27,907 bases of DNA from Asparagopsis taxiformis (taxonomy: Eukaryota; Rhodophyta; Florideophyceae; Bonnemaisoniales; Bonnemaisoniaceae). Below are positions 9,845 to 18,539 of this stretch, piece after piece. Numbering within the stretch: the stretch's first letter is position 1; each line of letters begins with the position of its first letter. The stretch is taken from assembly GCA_030407315.1 (NCBI GenBank), contig JALQPE010002745.1, forward strand, positions 1 to 27,907, read 5' to 3'. Below the pieces are notes generated by a model. It was not told the origin of the DNA. It was given only the letters and a program-made list of their open reading frames with translations, and made no database searches. Position numbers and translations under genes: made by a program.

Positions 9845-10731
9845 CTTCCACGCTGCGAAAACATCGGATAGATGGTGTCGATCTCCAAAACAAGATGACG
9901 AGACCGATGTTGTTCCGGAATATGCAGCCCCTCAAACACAGGGTCCATCGCCACTTGCTTCAAATACCTCACCTCTCTGCCCTCCTCATCGATTTCCACA
10001 CTCTCCAATAACAACCTGAGCTCAATCGGGGGCAGACAGCCAACCCTCACCGATGCGATGACGTCCGCGGGACGCTGCGCCAGATGATGCCCTTCGGCTC
10101 GGTCTTCGAAATCGTCAGGAAGAGACGGCATACGGTCGTCGAAGAGGAGGTCGTCTTCAGAAGGAGAGTCACGAACGATGTAACCGTCTTCATCGACTTC
10201 CACTCCTTCCGGAACAGTGAATGTAATTGTCACTTCGCGGACCCCCTTGCTTTCGACTTGGCCCTCGTCTGCACCCTGTTTGTCTTCCTCGTCCGAAGCG
10301 GTATGGACAGATTCTTGGTTGGAGGGAGTCGCACCAGCACGTTGGTTATCTTGGGGGACAATCTCAACGGCAGAATCGGGGGAACGGGCGGAGTCTTCGT
10401 CAACCTCATCACCGGAAGCAGTGGCTTGTTGTTGATCGGTGGGTTTATCAACAACGGCCTGCTCTTCTTCCCCGGCGGATTGTTGTACCACAACCGGCTC
10501 TTCTTCCTCGAGGCGTGTGCTCCCCGTCGAGCGAAGTCGCTGTGAACGGCGGCGGATGCCATGCGAAGCAGGCTCATGTTCGACATTCCGCTGCTTCTTG
10601 TGAGTGAGTCTCACATTGGCAGCAGAAGGGCGGCGTTTGCGTCGAGCCTTAGTCTTCTTCTTCAATGTCGGATTGAAAAACTCTTTCAAGTTCGTTTCCA
10701 AATCCTGTAAACGCGTGGTTCTCCGTCGCAT
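9673..10731 (-). CDS. N-terminal part of the dioxygenase protein, or separate charged protein
   Basis: This is a 352-residue frame. Residues 1-50 are strongly basic (KKKTKARRKRR), suggesting nuclear or DNA binding. Residues about 70-215 are acidic and low complexity, and residues about 220-290 look folded (ELRLLLESVEIDEEG, HLVLEIDTIYPMF). After residue about 291 the frame becomes Arg-rich and reads like a shadow of the overlapping frame at 8585-9844, which takes over the protein-like signal. The two frames thus probably encode one protein of about 715 residues, interrupted by a -1 shift near the four-T run at 9858-9861 (minus strand). Causes could be a one-base deletion, a sequencing error, a short intron or programmed slippage. 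The start ATG lies 106 bp beyond the stop of the upstream ParB-like gene on the same strand. Confidence 0.5.
   Translation of the reverse strand: MRRRTTRLQDLETNLKEFFNPTLKKKTKARRKRRPSAANVRLTHKKQRNVEHEPASHGIRRRSQRLRSTGSTRLEEEEPVVVQQSAGEEEQAVVDKPTDQQQATASGDEVDEDSARSPDSAVEIVPQDNQRAGATPSNQESVHTASDEEDKQGADEGQVESKGVREVTITFTVPEGVEVDEDGYIVRDSPSEDDLLFDDRMPSLPDDFEDRAEGHHLAQRPADVIASVRVGCLPPIELRLLLESVEIDEEGREVRYLKQVAMDPVFEGLHIPEQHRSRHLVLEIDTIYPMFSQRGRWLPRRCVSLHRRFYPRGWTSLRLRECLQAGRIRMRPALVWRTSTIAERKSTSEGIR
9858..9861 (-). other. Apparent -1 frame change at a TTTT run
   Basis: On the minus strand the coding signal passes from the 10731 frame (ending IYPMF) to the 8585-9844 frame (starting VFAAWKM) at this homopolymer. 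Both frames are open from about 9944 to 9673, so the exact point is inferred from where each frame looks protein-like. A possible 3' splice site (TTTTCGCAG) overlaps the site, but no consensus GTAAGT donor lies just upstream. Confidence 0.4.
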
Positions 10732-10765
10732 TCGAACCTCACTGCTCCGGTCGTCCCTCTATACA

Positions 10766-10796
10766 TTGCAATGGCATTGGTGAGATGCCATTGCAA
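10766..10796. other. Perfect 12-bp stem-loop between two minus-strand genes
   Basis: TTGCAATGGCAT at 10766-10777 pairs exactly with 10785-10796 across a 7-base loop. It sits in the 106-bp gap between the stop of the ParB-like gene (10838) and the start of the dioxygenase-region gene (10731). A role in 3'-end formation, translation of a shared transcript or protein binding is possible; none is shown. Confidence 0.6.
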
Positions 10797-10837
10797 CTCC
10801 TTCGGCTGCTTAACCGACCCAATTGCCATCTCTGTGC

Positions 10838-12517
10838 TCAGAAATGACTTGCGCATAATACTCTTTGGGCGCCCAACGCAGCGTACAGAGAATTTGCTAT
10901 TGCAGTCACGCGACGGACGTATGTATAAAAGTCGTTCACGTCAAAGCGTCCATCCGGACGTCCGCCATGAGCAGGGTTCAAGTACTCCGAAAGACCACGC
11001 AAGACGAAGACAAAGTTTTCTTCCAGCAACTCGCGCACTATCTTGTGGTCCAGGTGCGTTATCCCAATCTCGTTGCGGCGCTCGGAATTGTTCAGCTCAC
11101 GCAACACGTCGTCGAGAACAGGATGCTTCAGCGTTGCTATAGCCAAACGCGTCCACCGCCGAGCCGTGTTCGTCGAATTCATCATCCCCATGAACTGCGC
11201 CTCGAACAATGTTCGGATGACATCAGACTCACGCAAGTCGCCAGCGTTTTCCACGTTGTTTGCAACAGCAATCGTACGGATGAACTGCTGGATGGACGAC
11301 AAGATTCGAACCAGGGAGCGCTCCGTCAGTTGCGTCCCAGTCGTATGGTTCGACTCTGCACTCTTGTGGATGATCTCATGAGGCTGGAGATCACTGTCGT
11401 CCTTGCGGCGAAGGTAGTACACATCCAGAGGCTGAGTAACCCAGCGCAAGCGGTTTGCCTCCTGTGGCAGCTTGGTTCTGTGCATACGGGTGAGGCGCGT
11501 GAAGTCATCCGCAATGCTATGCATAGCATTGAGACGATGCAGTCCGTCGATCACGGTCACGTTCGCATTGGCATGGAATTTGCCATTCTGGAACAGACGC
11601 GTGTCGGCGGACAAATGCGTGTTCTGCGACCTCAGCACCGTCACAGTGATACGCGAAGAGCTCACATACCCCACCGCCAACATATTGTTGCGCAGGTCCT
11701 CCACGTGGTCTTCTTTGACATCGCGAAGGGTCACGGCCGGTTCCACTAGCTGCCTCACCAACACAGTCGCTCCTTCTCCGACGTAATCCGACGTCACAAA
11801 CTTGGGCACCATAATTTGCGTCCCCTGCTGCTCACGAATGCTTTCCGCCACCTCCGGTTCGTCGTCCACCTCGGTTACGTCCTGCGTAGTAGCTTCGGTG
11901 ACGTTGGAGCGAGCAGGGTGCTTCGTGCCTCCACTGGAGGCTCTGGCAGAGCGAGCAGGGCGCTTCGTGCCTCCCGAAACCGGGACGGAGCGTGCTGGAT
12001 GCTTCGTACCCCCCGAACCAGTGATTTCGCCTGCTGGACCGGTACTGGGCATCCGTCCCGAGCTGGCCTGGTTCGTCGCTGCGTTGAAGTTTGACGCTGC
12101 AGCAGGGGTACGAATGTCGCTAGAGCCATCCTCCGCAGCGGGGCGCATCATCCGAGTATCCCAAGGGTAAAACGCCGCGGCGTATGCTCCACCCATCGTC
12201 TCCGGCGGTCCCTCGGCGCCATCAAACATGTACGGGAACGGGAGGTCCTTGAACTTGTCCTTAGTCGCAATGTTGCGCACGACGATATAGTCGGCCTCGT
12301 CGGTTTCCGGCAGCTTGTGGTTGTGCAGCGTGCGCGGAAGGCCAACATCGCCACCAGCAGTGCTCACCGAAGCCGTCCCAATATGCACAGCCGCACCGTC
12401 CACGTCCGCAAACAAGTCGACATCGACGCCGCGCTTGAGTCCGCGCGACTCCGCTGACGCGCTCACTTGATCGCCGCAAACCGTTGAAAACAAACTGCTG
12501 AAATGCGTATCCGCCAT
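10838..12517 (-). CDS. ParB/sulfiredoxin-like domain protein
   Basis: This is 559 residues from the ATG at 12517, which has a good Kozak context (ACAACCATGG); the frame remains open to 12700 but that extension is not needed. The N-terminal third has no recognised domain. Residues about 168-202 carry three or four Gly-Gly-Thr-Lys-x-Pro-Ala-Arg-Ser repeats, basic and possibly nucleic-acid-binding. The middle reads VKEDHVEDLRNNM and then VIDGLHRLNAM, with D324-G325-L326-H327-R328 matching the GxHR/DGxHR signature of the ParB/Srx fold. This fold binds or hydrolyses nucleotides (CTP in ParB) and acts in DNA segregation, nicking or transcription control. The region after it is helical and could be a DNA-binding partner domain. 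ParB-like proteins with DNA methyltransferases are common in phages and plasmids, so its place beside a bacterial-type methylase is suggestive. The assignment rests on motif and context only. Confidence 0.6.
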   Translation of the reverse strand: MADTHFSSLFSTVCGDQVSASAESRGLKRGVDVDLFADVDGAAVHIGTASVSTAGGDVGLPRTLHNHKLPETDEADYIVVRNIATKDKFKDLPFPYMFDGAEGPPETMGGAYAAAFYPWDTRMMRPAAEDGSSDIRTPAAASNFNAATNQASSGRMPSTGPAGEITGSGGTKHPARSVPVSGGTKRPARSARASSGGTKHPARSNVTEATTQDVTEVDDEPEVAESIREQQGTQIMVPKFVTSDYVGEGATVLVRQLVEPAVTLRDVKEDHVEDLRNNMLAVGYVSSSRITVTVLRSQNTHLSADTRLFQNGKFHANANVTVIDGLHRLNAMHSIADDFTRLTRMHRTKLPQEANRLRWVTQPLDVYYLRRKDDSDLQPHEIIHKSAESNHTTGTQLTERSLVRILSSIQQFIRTIAVANNVENAGDLRESDVIRTLFEAQFMGMMNSTNTARRWTRLAIATLKHPVLDDVLRELNNSERRNEIGITHLDHKIVRELLEENFVFVLRGLSEYLNPAHGGRPDGRFDVNDFYTYVRRVTAIANSLYAALGAQRVLCASHF

Positions 12518-12800
12518 GGTTGTTGAGTTGGAAAGGAAAAGAGATGGTTGACGTTGACGTATTCGAGTGATGTGGATGGTATGTTTCACGTTAAGTTGAA
12601 GAATGGTCGTGAACGCCAATCGCTGGAAATAATAACACAATACAACCGAAATTTTGTTAGGTACACACCTATCGTGACCGCTGGAATGCAAGACAGGCAA
12701 TCGAGATGTGAGTGTCCGTTCAGAACGGGCCCGAGTCGGGCTCTCGAAACCTGACGAGGTGGCGTGAAGCAGGCAGTGTCCTTGATGTGTAATGTGTTAA

Positions 12801-12852
12801 AATTACAGCTGTCAAGCTAGGCGGCTTTTGGGGCGGCTGCGAGCACCCCTTT
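12801..12852 (+). repeat. Left half of an inverted pair flanking the methyltransferase segment
   Basis: AATTACAGCTGTC-A-AGCTAGGC followed, after a 14-15 base insertion, by CGAGCACCCCT recurs in inverted orientation at 19554-19588. Weaker similarity (TAATG-x-GTTA) continues outward. The sequence lies upstream of the ParB-like gene, and its partner lies upstream of the gene at 19772. It could be the end of a nested element or a shared promoter block. Confidence 0.6.
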
Positions 12853-12865
12853 ATCCGGGGAACAC

Positions 12866-13953
12866 CCTGATTTGAGTTAAAATTTGGGCTATTCTCAAAA
12901 ACATGCACATGTGAACATGTTTTTGAGATGGGGGTGTGCCGTACGGCACAATCGACCCGCCCAAATCGTTGATTTTTGCAAGATTTTTTGTGCCCGAAAT
13001 TTTAGAATTTCTGGGCTGGCCAGCAGTGCATCTGAGATGGACATCCACCGGACGTCCATTTCAGGTTGGTCGTGTGCTGCCTACATCCACGCATTGCAGC
13101 AACTAAGCAGGCGGGTTCACTACTAATATAAAGTGCACGGAATATGAGTAACGTGATGGGTGAGTAGTGTTTCTGTTGAGGGAGTAAGGCGGGACCATGA
13201 TGAAACACGGAAGAAGATTTCTCCCTAGCATAACTTAGGCTTGAAGCCTGCAATCGGCCCATCTTCCGGCGCCATTTAGCCTCACAGTTAGTGCTTACAG
13301 AAGCCAGTGATGACCCCGCTCGGGGCGGCGGCCGGTTCCTGGGGCCGTTGTGGCCAAATTAGACACCCTGATTTGAATTAAAATTTGGGCTATTCTCAAA
13401 AACATGCACATGTGAACATGTTTTTGAAATGGGGGTGTGCCGTACGGCACAAACGACCCGCTGAAATCGTTGATTTTTTACAATTTTTTTGTGCCCGAAA
13501 TTTTAGAATTTCCGGGCTGGCCAGCAGTGCAATCGAGCTGGACATCCACCGGACGTGCATTTCAGGTTGGTCGTGAGAGAGTGGGGTGGGACCATGATGG
13601 AACAAGGACCAAGACCTGTCCCTGGCGTATTGAGCCTGAAATTGACCCTTTGTCAGACGCCATTTAGCCTTACAGTTAGTGCTTACAGAAGCCAGTGACA
13701 ACCCCACTCGGGGCGGCGGTCGGTTCCTGGGGCCGTTGTGGCCAAATTAGACACCCTGATTTGAATTAAAATTTGGGCTATTCTCAAAAACATGCACATG
13801 TGAACATGTTTTTGAGATGGGGGTGTGCCGTACGGCACAATCGACCCGCTGAAATCGATGTTTTTTGCAATATTTTTTCTGCCCTGAATTGTAGAATTTC
13901 TGGGCTGGACAGCAATGCAACTGAGCTGGACATCCACCGGGCGTCCATTTCAA
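12866..13953 (+). repeat. A/B palindromic repeat array, plus orientation
   Basis: Unit A copies lie at 12866-13065, 13367-13566 and 13755-13953. The first spacer is the long B variant (about 301 bp, with the same insert as at 7807-8109) and the second is the short one (188 bp). The last copy is diverged at its right edge (TTTCAACTT in place of TTTCAGGTT) and leads into unique sequence. Confidence 0.85.
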
Positions 13954-14143
13954 CTTGGTCTTGTATTTTGCATCTGCACGCATAACAGCAACCAAGCAGT
14001 CAGGTTCACTGCTCGGACGAAGTGCACCTAGAGTGTGAACGATTGGTTTTTGACAGGCGAGTACTGCCGAATAGGTTTCACCCTGGACTAATGGTGGCTG
14101 GACATTCTGCATTATATGATATACTTCAACTCTGGAACGTAGC

Positions 14144-14149
14144 TTTATT
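14144..14149 (-). terminator. Polyadenylation signal AATAAA
   Basis: AATAAA on the minus strand lies 30 bp past the stop of the methyltransferase-SET gene, an ordinary position for a eukaryotic cleavage and polyadenylation signal. Confidence 0.5.
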
Positions 14150-14178
14150 TGTAGTCGAAATGAAAATCTTTCGTGACC

Positions 14179-17100
14179 CTAATTCCATGCTCTAAACGCT
14201 GTCCCATAATGAACGTAGAGCTCCTGCCCCGGACGGATATCGCGGATTGCACGTACTACAATGATCTTCGGATTTTCTAGGTCCTTCGCCTTGAGCTTCT
14301 TCCCCGTCGAACCGCTGCTGTAGTTCTCGACAAACTCGACGTTGGCCATCCGCCTGGTGTCTTCCGCCGGAGTGTCCTCACCTCGCAAATACCGCGGGTC
14401 GTTGATGAACTGCGCCGAACAGAACGGAGCCGGAACAATCCAAATTGGATGCTCGATGTTTTCGTCGTCCTCCGCTGTTGCATACAGCTTGATAGCATAC
14501 ATCAAGAATGTTTCCTTCGTTATCGCCATGTGACCCTCTCCGTACGCGAACCTCATCGACTCCTTGCTCATATCAGAGTACACAACAGTTCCGTAGTATG
14601 CACATACTTCGTCACCAACATTAAATGTCTGTTCAGCGAAGAGCCCTCTTCCTGCATTTGGATGCTTAATCAGCGATGGTCGAACGCTCAATTTTTTCGC
14701 AACACAATCGTGTGCCCGCATCACGCGAGGGTTTTCAGTTTGCAACCAGCGGCGCAGGGAAGGTGGCCAATAATGTACCGGTTTCTCCATGTGCTCGCGC
14801 GACGCAATCGACTCTGGGCACAGCTGCCAGAGGTACTGCCGAATATATTTCGGGAACCTCTGGTACAGGGGAAGGCCAGGTGGGGGTTCGATGATCCTGC
14901 GTTCCCTCTGCGTACGCATCGTGACAGAGGGGGACGCCAAGAACTTCTCAGCACTCTGTTTCGCTTCTGTCGTGACCCTCATGTCAGTGTTGTTTGAAAG
15001 AATTACACGTGACATGACTGCACACAGCTTTGGAAGCGATCGTACCACACACAATTTGTCCATGTCACTGCCGACGAAAACACGGTGCTCAGGCAAGCTC
15101 ATAGCTGCTTTTCCCGTTGCGAAAGTGCCAGAGAATGGATCGACAACAATATCACCAGGCTGTGAATGCTGGCTGATCAACTCCATCATGAGAGCGACGC
15201 TCTTCTGCTCTGCACGAACTCTGACCGTAGCACCGGTTGTGCTCCTTGTTCGCCACACCATCTCATTCGAATCGATGGCGGGCATATTGATGGTGACGTT
15301 GCACCACGCCGGGTACGTGCCGTCCATGTATCCGTGGTTCCTATAGGCCACCATCTCGCTTCCGGTCTTGAACGGAACACCTCGCTTCCAGAAGTGGATA
15401 GCGACCTCTGCCATGTTCATGCGTTGGTACCTCTTCCGCCCCGGCATTTGATAGAGGTGCCCAGGTAGTCGGACAAACAACAGAGGTACCTCGTCAACGA
15501 AGAAAACTGAATTCCGAACGACGTCCTCCTCCTCCTCGTCCTCCTCCTCATCCGCACTTTCTTCGCCACTGTGCTGCGATGCTTCGGAGTCCGAATTCAT
15601 GGACGTAACCTCTTCTTCATCCGACCCGTCATCACTGGCAGCAGTATCGGTTGGGCCTTCTGACTGCGGTCCTTTGTACGTTTCCAAGTAATGGAACCAT
15701 TCGTAGAACTGCAAAACCGAGCAGAACACGATGCCGTGGCCACCGGGGCGCAACAGCTCGTCAAACACTTCGATGCTAGCCTGCATATCTTCTGCAGTTA
15801 GCCTGTCGTACGAAGAGTTGGAATCGTTCCTCTTACGACGAACATTGTAGGGCGGATCAGTCAGAATGAGCTGAACGTTGCCCGTGATGGGCACGTGTTC
15901 TCGGCTCTCGTCGGCACTGACCAAATCTTCGAAAGGGACGTCGTACACCCGGCAATACTGACTCATTTTCGAAAGAAAGTCCTTTGCGAGAGCCTGCCCT
16001 TCACTTTCCTGCTCTTCTGTCGCATGGGGTGACGGTGACGGGGGAGACGGCCCTTGGGCAGTAAGACTGGTCCTCCCAGGTCCAAGTTGAAGCCTGGTTG
16101 TGTGTCTTGTCGACGGAACCAAACCTCTCCCTCCTGTGTTGCGACGAGTGGGAGTGTCATCAACCGGCTTGGGGACCTTTTCTGCGTCCGCGGCTTGTGG
16201 TGCCGGGCGGAGGACAGCCATAACGTCTTCGTCGAGGGTGTCAAAATACGCTGGCAGCTTGTCCGGATTTCCGCTTGAGAAGTATATTTCCAGTGCCCCC
16301 CAGCGGTCGGACTCCGGCCAGGTGTACAGGTCCGGGTTGACGATAAGAAACTGCAACCGGTCGAAGAACTTCCTCACAAGGTCCCTAAATGCACTGTGCT
16401 GCGCACTGGTTCTTGTCTCTACTTTTCCACCATATCCATCAGGATGAGATAGGGGAGCTTTGTTGTGGTAGAGATCTAGCTTCTGCTCCATCGGTGCGAA
16501 TAGACCTTCATCGAGCACGTCAAACCAATGCTCACTGCTGTCGAAAATGATGTACGGCGCCATCAACTCTTCGAAGCTGGAAAACTTTGCGGCGTAGGCC
16601 ACATCGGTCCAAGCATGGTATAAAACTTGAACCACGTAACAAGCTCGATTAGTGCTTTTCCGATGGGCTGGGACGCGTGCGGCTTCGTTCCCCTCTTCGG
16701 CCGCATCTCCTATTCGGCGACGCGGCAGGTTCTTGTTGTGATTTCGGATGATAGACAACGCTTGGAAATACATCAATACCTCGAACGTTTCCGGTGGAGC
16801 AAGAACGAAGGCGCTTGGTTCCCCGCGCTGCGGCGCCTGTAGTGGCGAAGGAAGCATGTTACATCCAATAAGGAAGGTCTGCGGCACGATCCCAGAAAGG
16901 ATGCAGTGCTCAACCCATTGCCCGATACGCTCATCCTGTCTTGAAAACTCGGCAATGGGTAATGCCAGACGAACAATCTGCTTGGCTCGCTCAACGTTCA
17001 TCTCTGCCATGACGATTTCGGCAACATCCGCCTCGACTCCAGCATTCTTCGAACGACCGCTGAAGGACATGCTGAGTCGACCTTGCAGCGCCACAAATTG

Positions 17101-17376
17101 TTCTTCCGTGCCCTGCGCAACCCAAGCGCCAAGGTCCGCGTATGTGAAACCTCCCGGCTTGTCCGTCAAGTCTGCGAAACTTGAGTGGGCGAATAAATCC
17201 AGCAAGAGGCGGAGGAAGTCTTTGCCAGCGAGAGTAGTTTCGCGGGCGGCGCGACCTACGTTTCGACGTGTACCCATGTCACTAGAATCCTCCCAAGGGC
17301 TAGCGGGTTCGCGCAGAATTGGCACGGTTGCGTCGTCAACGATCGGATTGCTGTTGCGCCTGCGCTTATTCGTCAT
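14179..17376 (-). CDS. Bacterial-type DNA amino-methyltransferase fused to a SET domain
   Basis: This is 1065 residues from the ATG at 17376 (MTNKRRRNS, basic start); an in-frame ATG at 17634 would add 86 residues of unlikely composition. The N-terminal 480 residues are unassigned. DPPY (D507-Y510, in LILTDPPYNV) is the catalytic motif of N6-adenine/N4-cytosine methyltransferases. The AdoMet-binding motif VVDPFSGTFATG follows it at about 744-755. That order, catalytic motif before AdoMet motif, is the permuted beta class of bacterial enzymes (N6_N4_Mtase). Between them is an acidic, probably disordered insert (DEEEDEEEEDVV). Residues about 900-1065 form a SET domain, the fold of protein lysine methyltransferases: GRGLFA from 909, a YYG motif, AQFINDPRY, NVEF, then IRPGQELYVHYG. 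A single chain could thus modify both DNA and a protein such as histone. Base specificity (adenine or cytosine) cannot be read from DPPY alone. It is flanked by inverted A/B arrays. Confidence 0.85.
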   Translation of the reverse strand: MTNKRRRNSNPIVDDATVPILREPASPWEDSSDMGTRRNVGRAARETTLAGKDFLRLLLDLFAHSSFADLTDKPGGFTYADLGAWVAQGTEEQFVALQGRLSMSFSGRSKNAGVEADVAEIVMAEMNVERAKQIVRLALPIAEFSRQDERIGQWVEHCILSGIVPQTFLIGCNMLPSPLQAPQRGEPSAFVLAPPETFEVLMYFQALSIIRNHNKNLPRRRIGDAAEEGNEAARVPAHRKSTNRACYVVQVLYHAWTDVAYAAKFSSFEELMAPYIIFDSSEHWFDVLDEGLFAPMEQKLDLYHNKAPLSHPDGYGGKVETRTSAQHSAFRDLVRKFFDRLQFLIVNPDLYTWPESDRWGALEIYFSSGNPDKLPAYFDTLDEDVMAVLRPAPQAADAEKVPKPVDDTPTRRNTGGRGLVPSTRHTTRLQLGPGRTSLTAQGPSPPSPSPHATEEQESEGQALAKDFLSKMSQYCRVYDVPFEDLVSADESREHVPITGNVQLILTDPPYNVRRKRNDSNSSYDRLTAEDMQASIEVFDELLRPGGHGIVFCSVLQFYEWFHYLETYKGPQSEGPTDTAASDDGSDEEEVTSMNSDSEASQHSGEESADEEEDEEEEDVVRNSVFFVDEVPLLFVRLPGHLYQMPGRKRYQRMNMAEVAIHFWKRGVPFKTGSEMVAYRNHGYMDGTYPAWCNVTINMPAIDSNEMVWRTRSTTGATVRVRAEQKSVALMMELISQHSQPGDIVVDPFSGTFATGKAAMSLPEHRVFVGSDMDKLCVVRSLPKLCAVMSRVILSNNTDMRVTTEAKQSAEKFLASPSVTMRTQRERRIIEPPPGLPLYQRFPKYIRQYLWQLCPESIASREHMEKPVHYWPPSLRRWLQTENPRVMRAHDCVAKKLSVRPSLIKHPNAGRGLFAEQTFNVGDEVCAYYGTVVYSDMSKESMRFAYGEGHMAITKETFLMYAIKLYATAEDDENIEHPIWIVPAPFCSAQFINDPRYLRGEDTPAEDTRRMANVEFVENYSSGSTGKKLKAKDLENPKIIVVRAIRDIRPGQELYVHYGTAFRAWN

Positions 17377-17700
17377 AATGGAATGAGTGGAAAATTCGGT
17401 ACAGGATGGCGACCGCTCGGCGAGACAGTCAAATTTGACGACGTATCTCGTGACGTTTGCACTCTTTCGTGAGGAACACTGGTTGATATCGAACGGAACA
17501 GAGTATACGGGTACACAGCACTGGAAAGGTCTTGAAACCCGTAACCGGTGTAGGTAATAAGTTGTGACGGATACGTGGTAGAGAAAAAATTTTAAAAAGA
17601 TTGTGATTCCCTGCCTTTGAGTGTTGTACTGCAAGGCCGCCAGTCACATAGGTTGACACAGGTGCCTCACGCTTACCAGGTGAGCGACATCCGGACGGCC

Positions 17701-17891
17701 ACTGGACGTGGGGATGTCCGACTCAGATGCATTGCTGGCCAGCCCAGAAATTCTACAATTTCGGGCAGAAAAAATATTGCAAAAAACATCGATTTCGGCG
17801 GTCGATTGTGCCGTACGGCACACCCCCATCTCAAAAACATGTTCACATGTGCATGTTTTTGAGAATAGCCCAAATTTTAATTCAAAGCAGG
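17701..17891 (-). repeat. Single A repeat, inverted orientation
   Basis: One A copy in reverse orientation, with the 34-bp hairpin at 17830-17863. Its GGACGTCC end is altered and is preceded by other GGAC-rich sequence (CATCCGGACGGCC). Its other end (TTCAAAGCAGG) meets unique sequence. It lies about 325 bp upstream of the methyltransferase-SET start. Confidence 0.8.
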
Positions 17892-17917
17892 ATGCAGATA
17901 TTCGTCTTCTACCATTG

Positions 17918-18145
17918 TCAGAACACATTCGTATAACCACATTTGGAGAACCTGAGCCCAGAGCTATCGGTTTTGGCGGGAGCTAAGCCATATCTCATAT
18001 AATCAGTAACTACTTCCCGCCAGCTGAGTGGTGGAACCCCTGCTATTTCTACCAACGAGACATACGGGGTGTCAACTCGGCAATCGTATATGATTTGGGT
18101 GCTAAATTTATTCAAGAGACGAATGGGCTTCGAAAAGGAGCCCAA
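17918..18145 (-). other. Short protein-like ORF, unknown
   Basis: A 75-residue minus-strand frame with natural-looking composition (YVSLVEIAGVPPLSW) between an A repeat and a minisatellite. No domain is recognised and no good start context is evident. It may be a relic exon. Confidence 0.15.
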
Positions 18146-18160
18146 CTACGTCTACTTGTG

Positions 18161-18530
18161 ATCCATGGGTATAGGACTATTCTATTCTTCTCCAGGCTTC
18201 CACCGTAGCCGCCTCCTCCGCCTCCGTTAATGGAAAGAATATCCGAACCGCACCTCAACATGTTCTTCATGTGATCCATGGGTACTGACATCTCACATGC
18301 TCTCCAGGCTTCCACCGTAGCCGCCTCCTCCGCCTCCGTTAATGGCAACAATATCCAAACTGGACCTCTACATGTTTTTCTTGTGATCCATGGGTACTGA
18401 CATCTCACATGTTCTCCAGGCTTCCTCCAAAGCCGCCACCTCCACCTCCGTTAATGGAAAGAATACCCGAACCGCAGGCTTCCTCCATAGCCGCCTCCAC
18501 CTCCGTTAATGGCAAAAACATCTCACCGGG
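18161..18530 (-). repeat. 113-bp minisatellite with Gly-rich coding potential
   Basis: Units starting ATCCATGGGTA at 18161, 18274 and 18386 are 113 and 112 bp apart, and a partial fourth follows to about 18515. On the minus strand each unit can read INGGGGGGYGGSLE, a glycine-rich motif, but stop codons occur between units in that frame. It is therefore a tandem DNA repeat, perhaps derived from a glycine-rich protein or RNA-binding protein exon. Confidence 0.7.
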
Positions 18531-18539
18531 CTGAAAACG

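Noticed and set aside
12518..12700. Extended N terminus of the ParB-like protein from the ATG at 12700
   Set aside because: The added residues look non-coding, and the ATG at 12517 has a strong Kozak context.
17377..17634. Extended N terminus of the methyltransferase-SET protein from the ATG at 17634
   Set aside because: The extra 86 residues are Cys/Tyr/Phe-rich and unlike the rest of the protein; the ATG at 17376 begins a basic nuclear-type N terminus.
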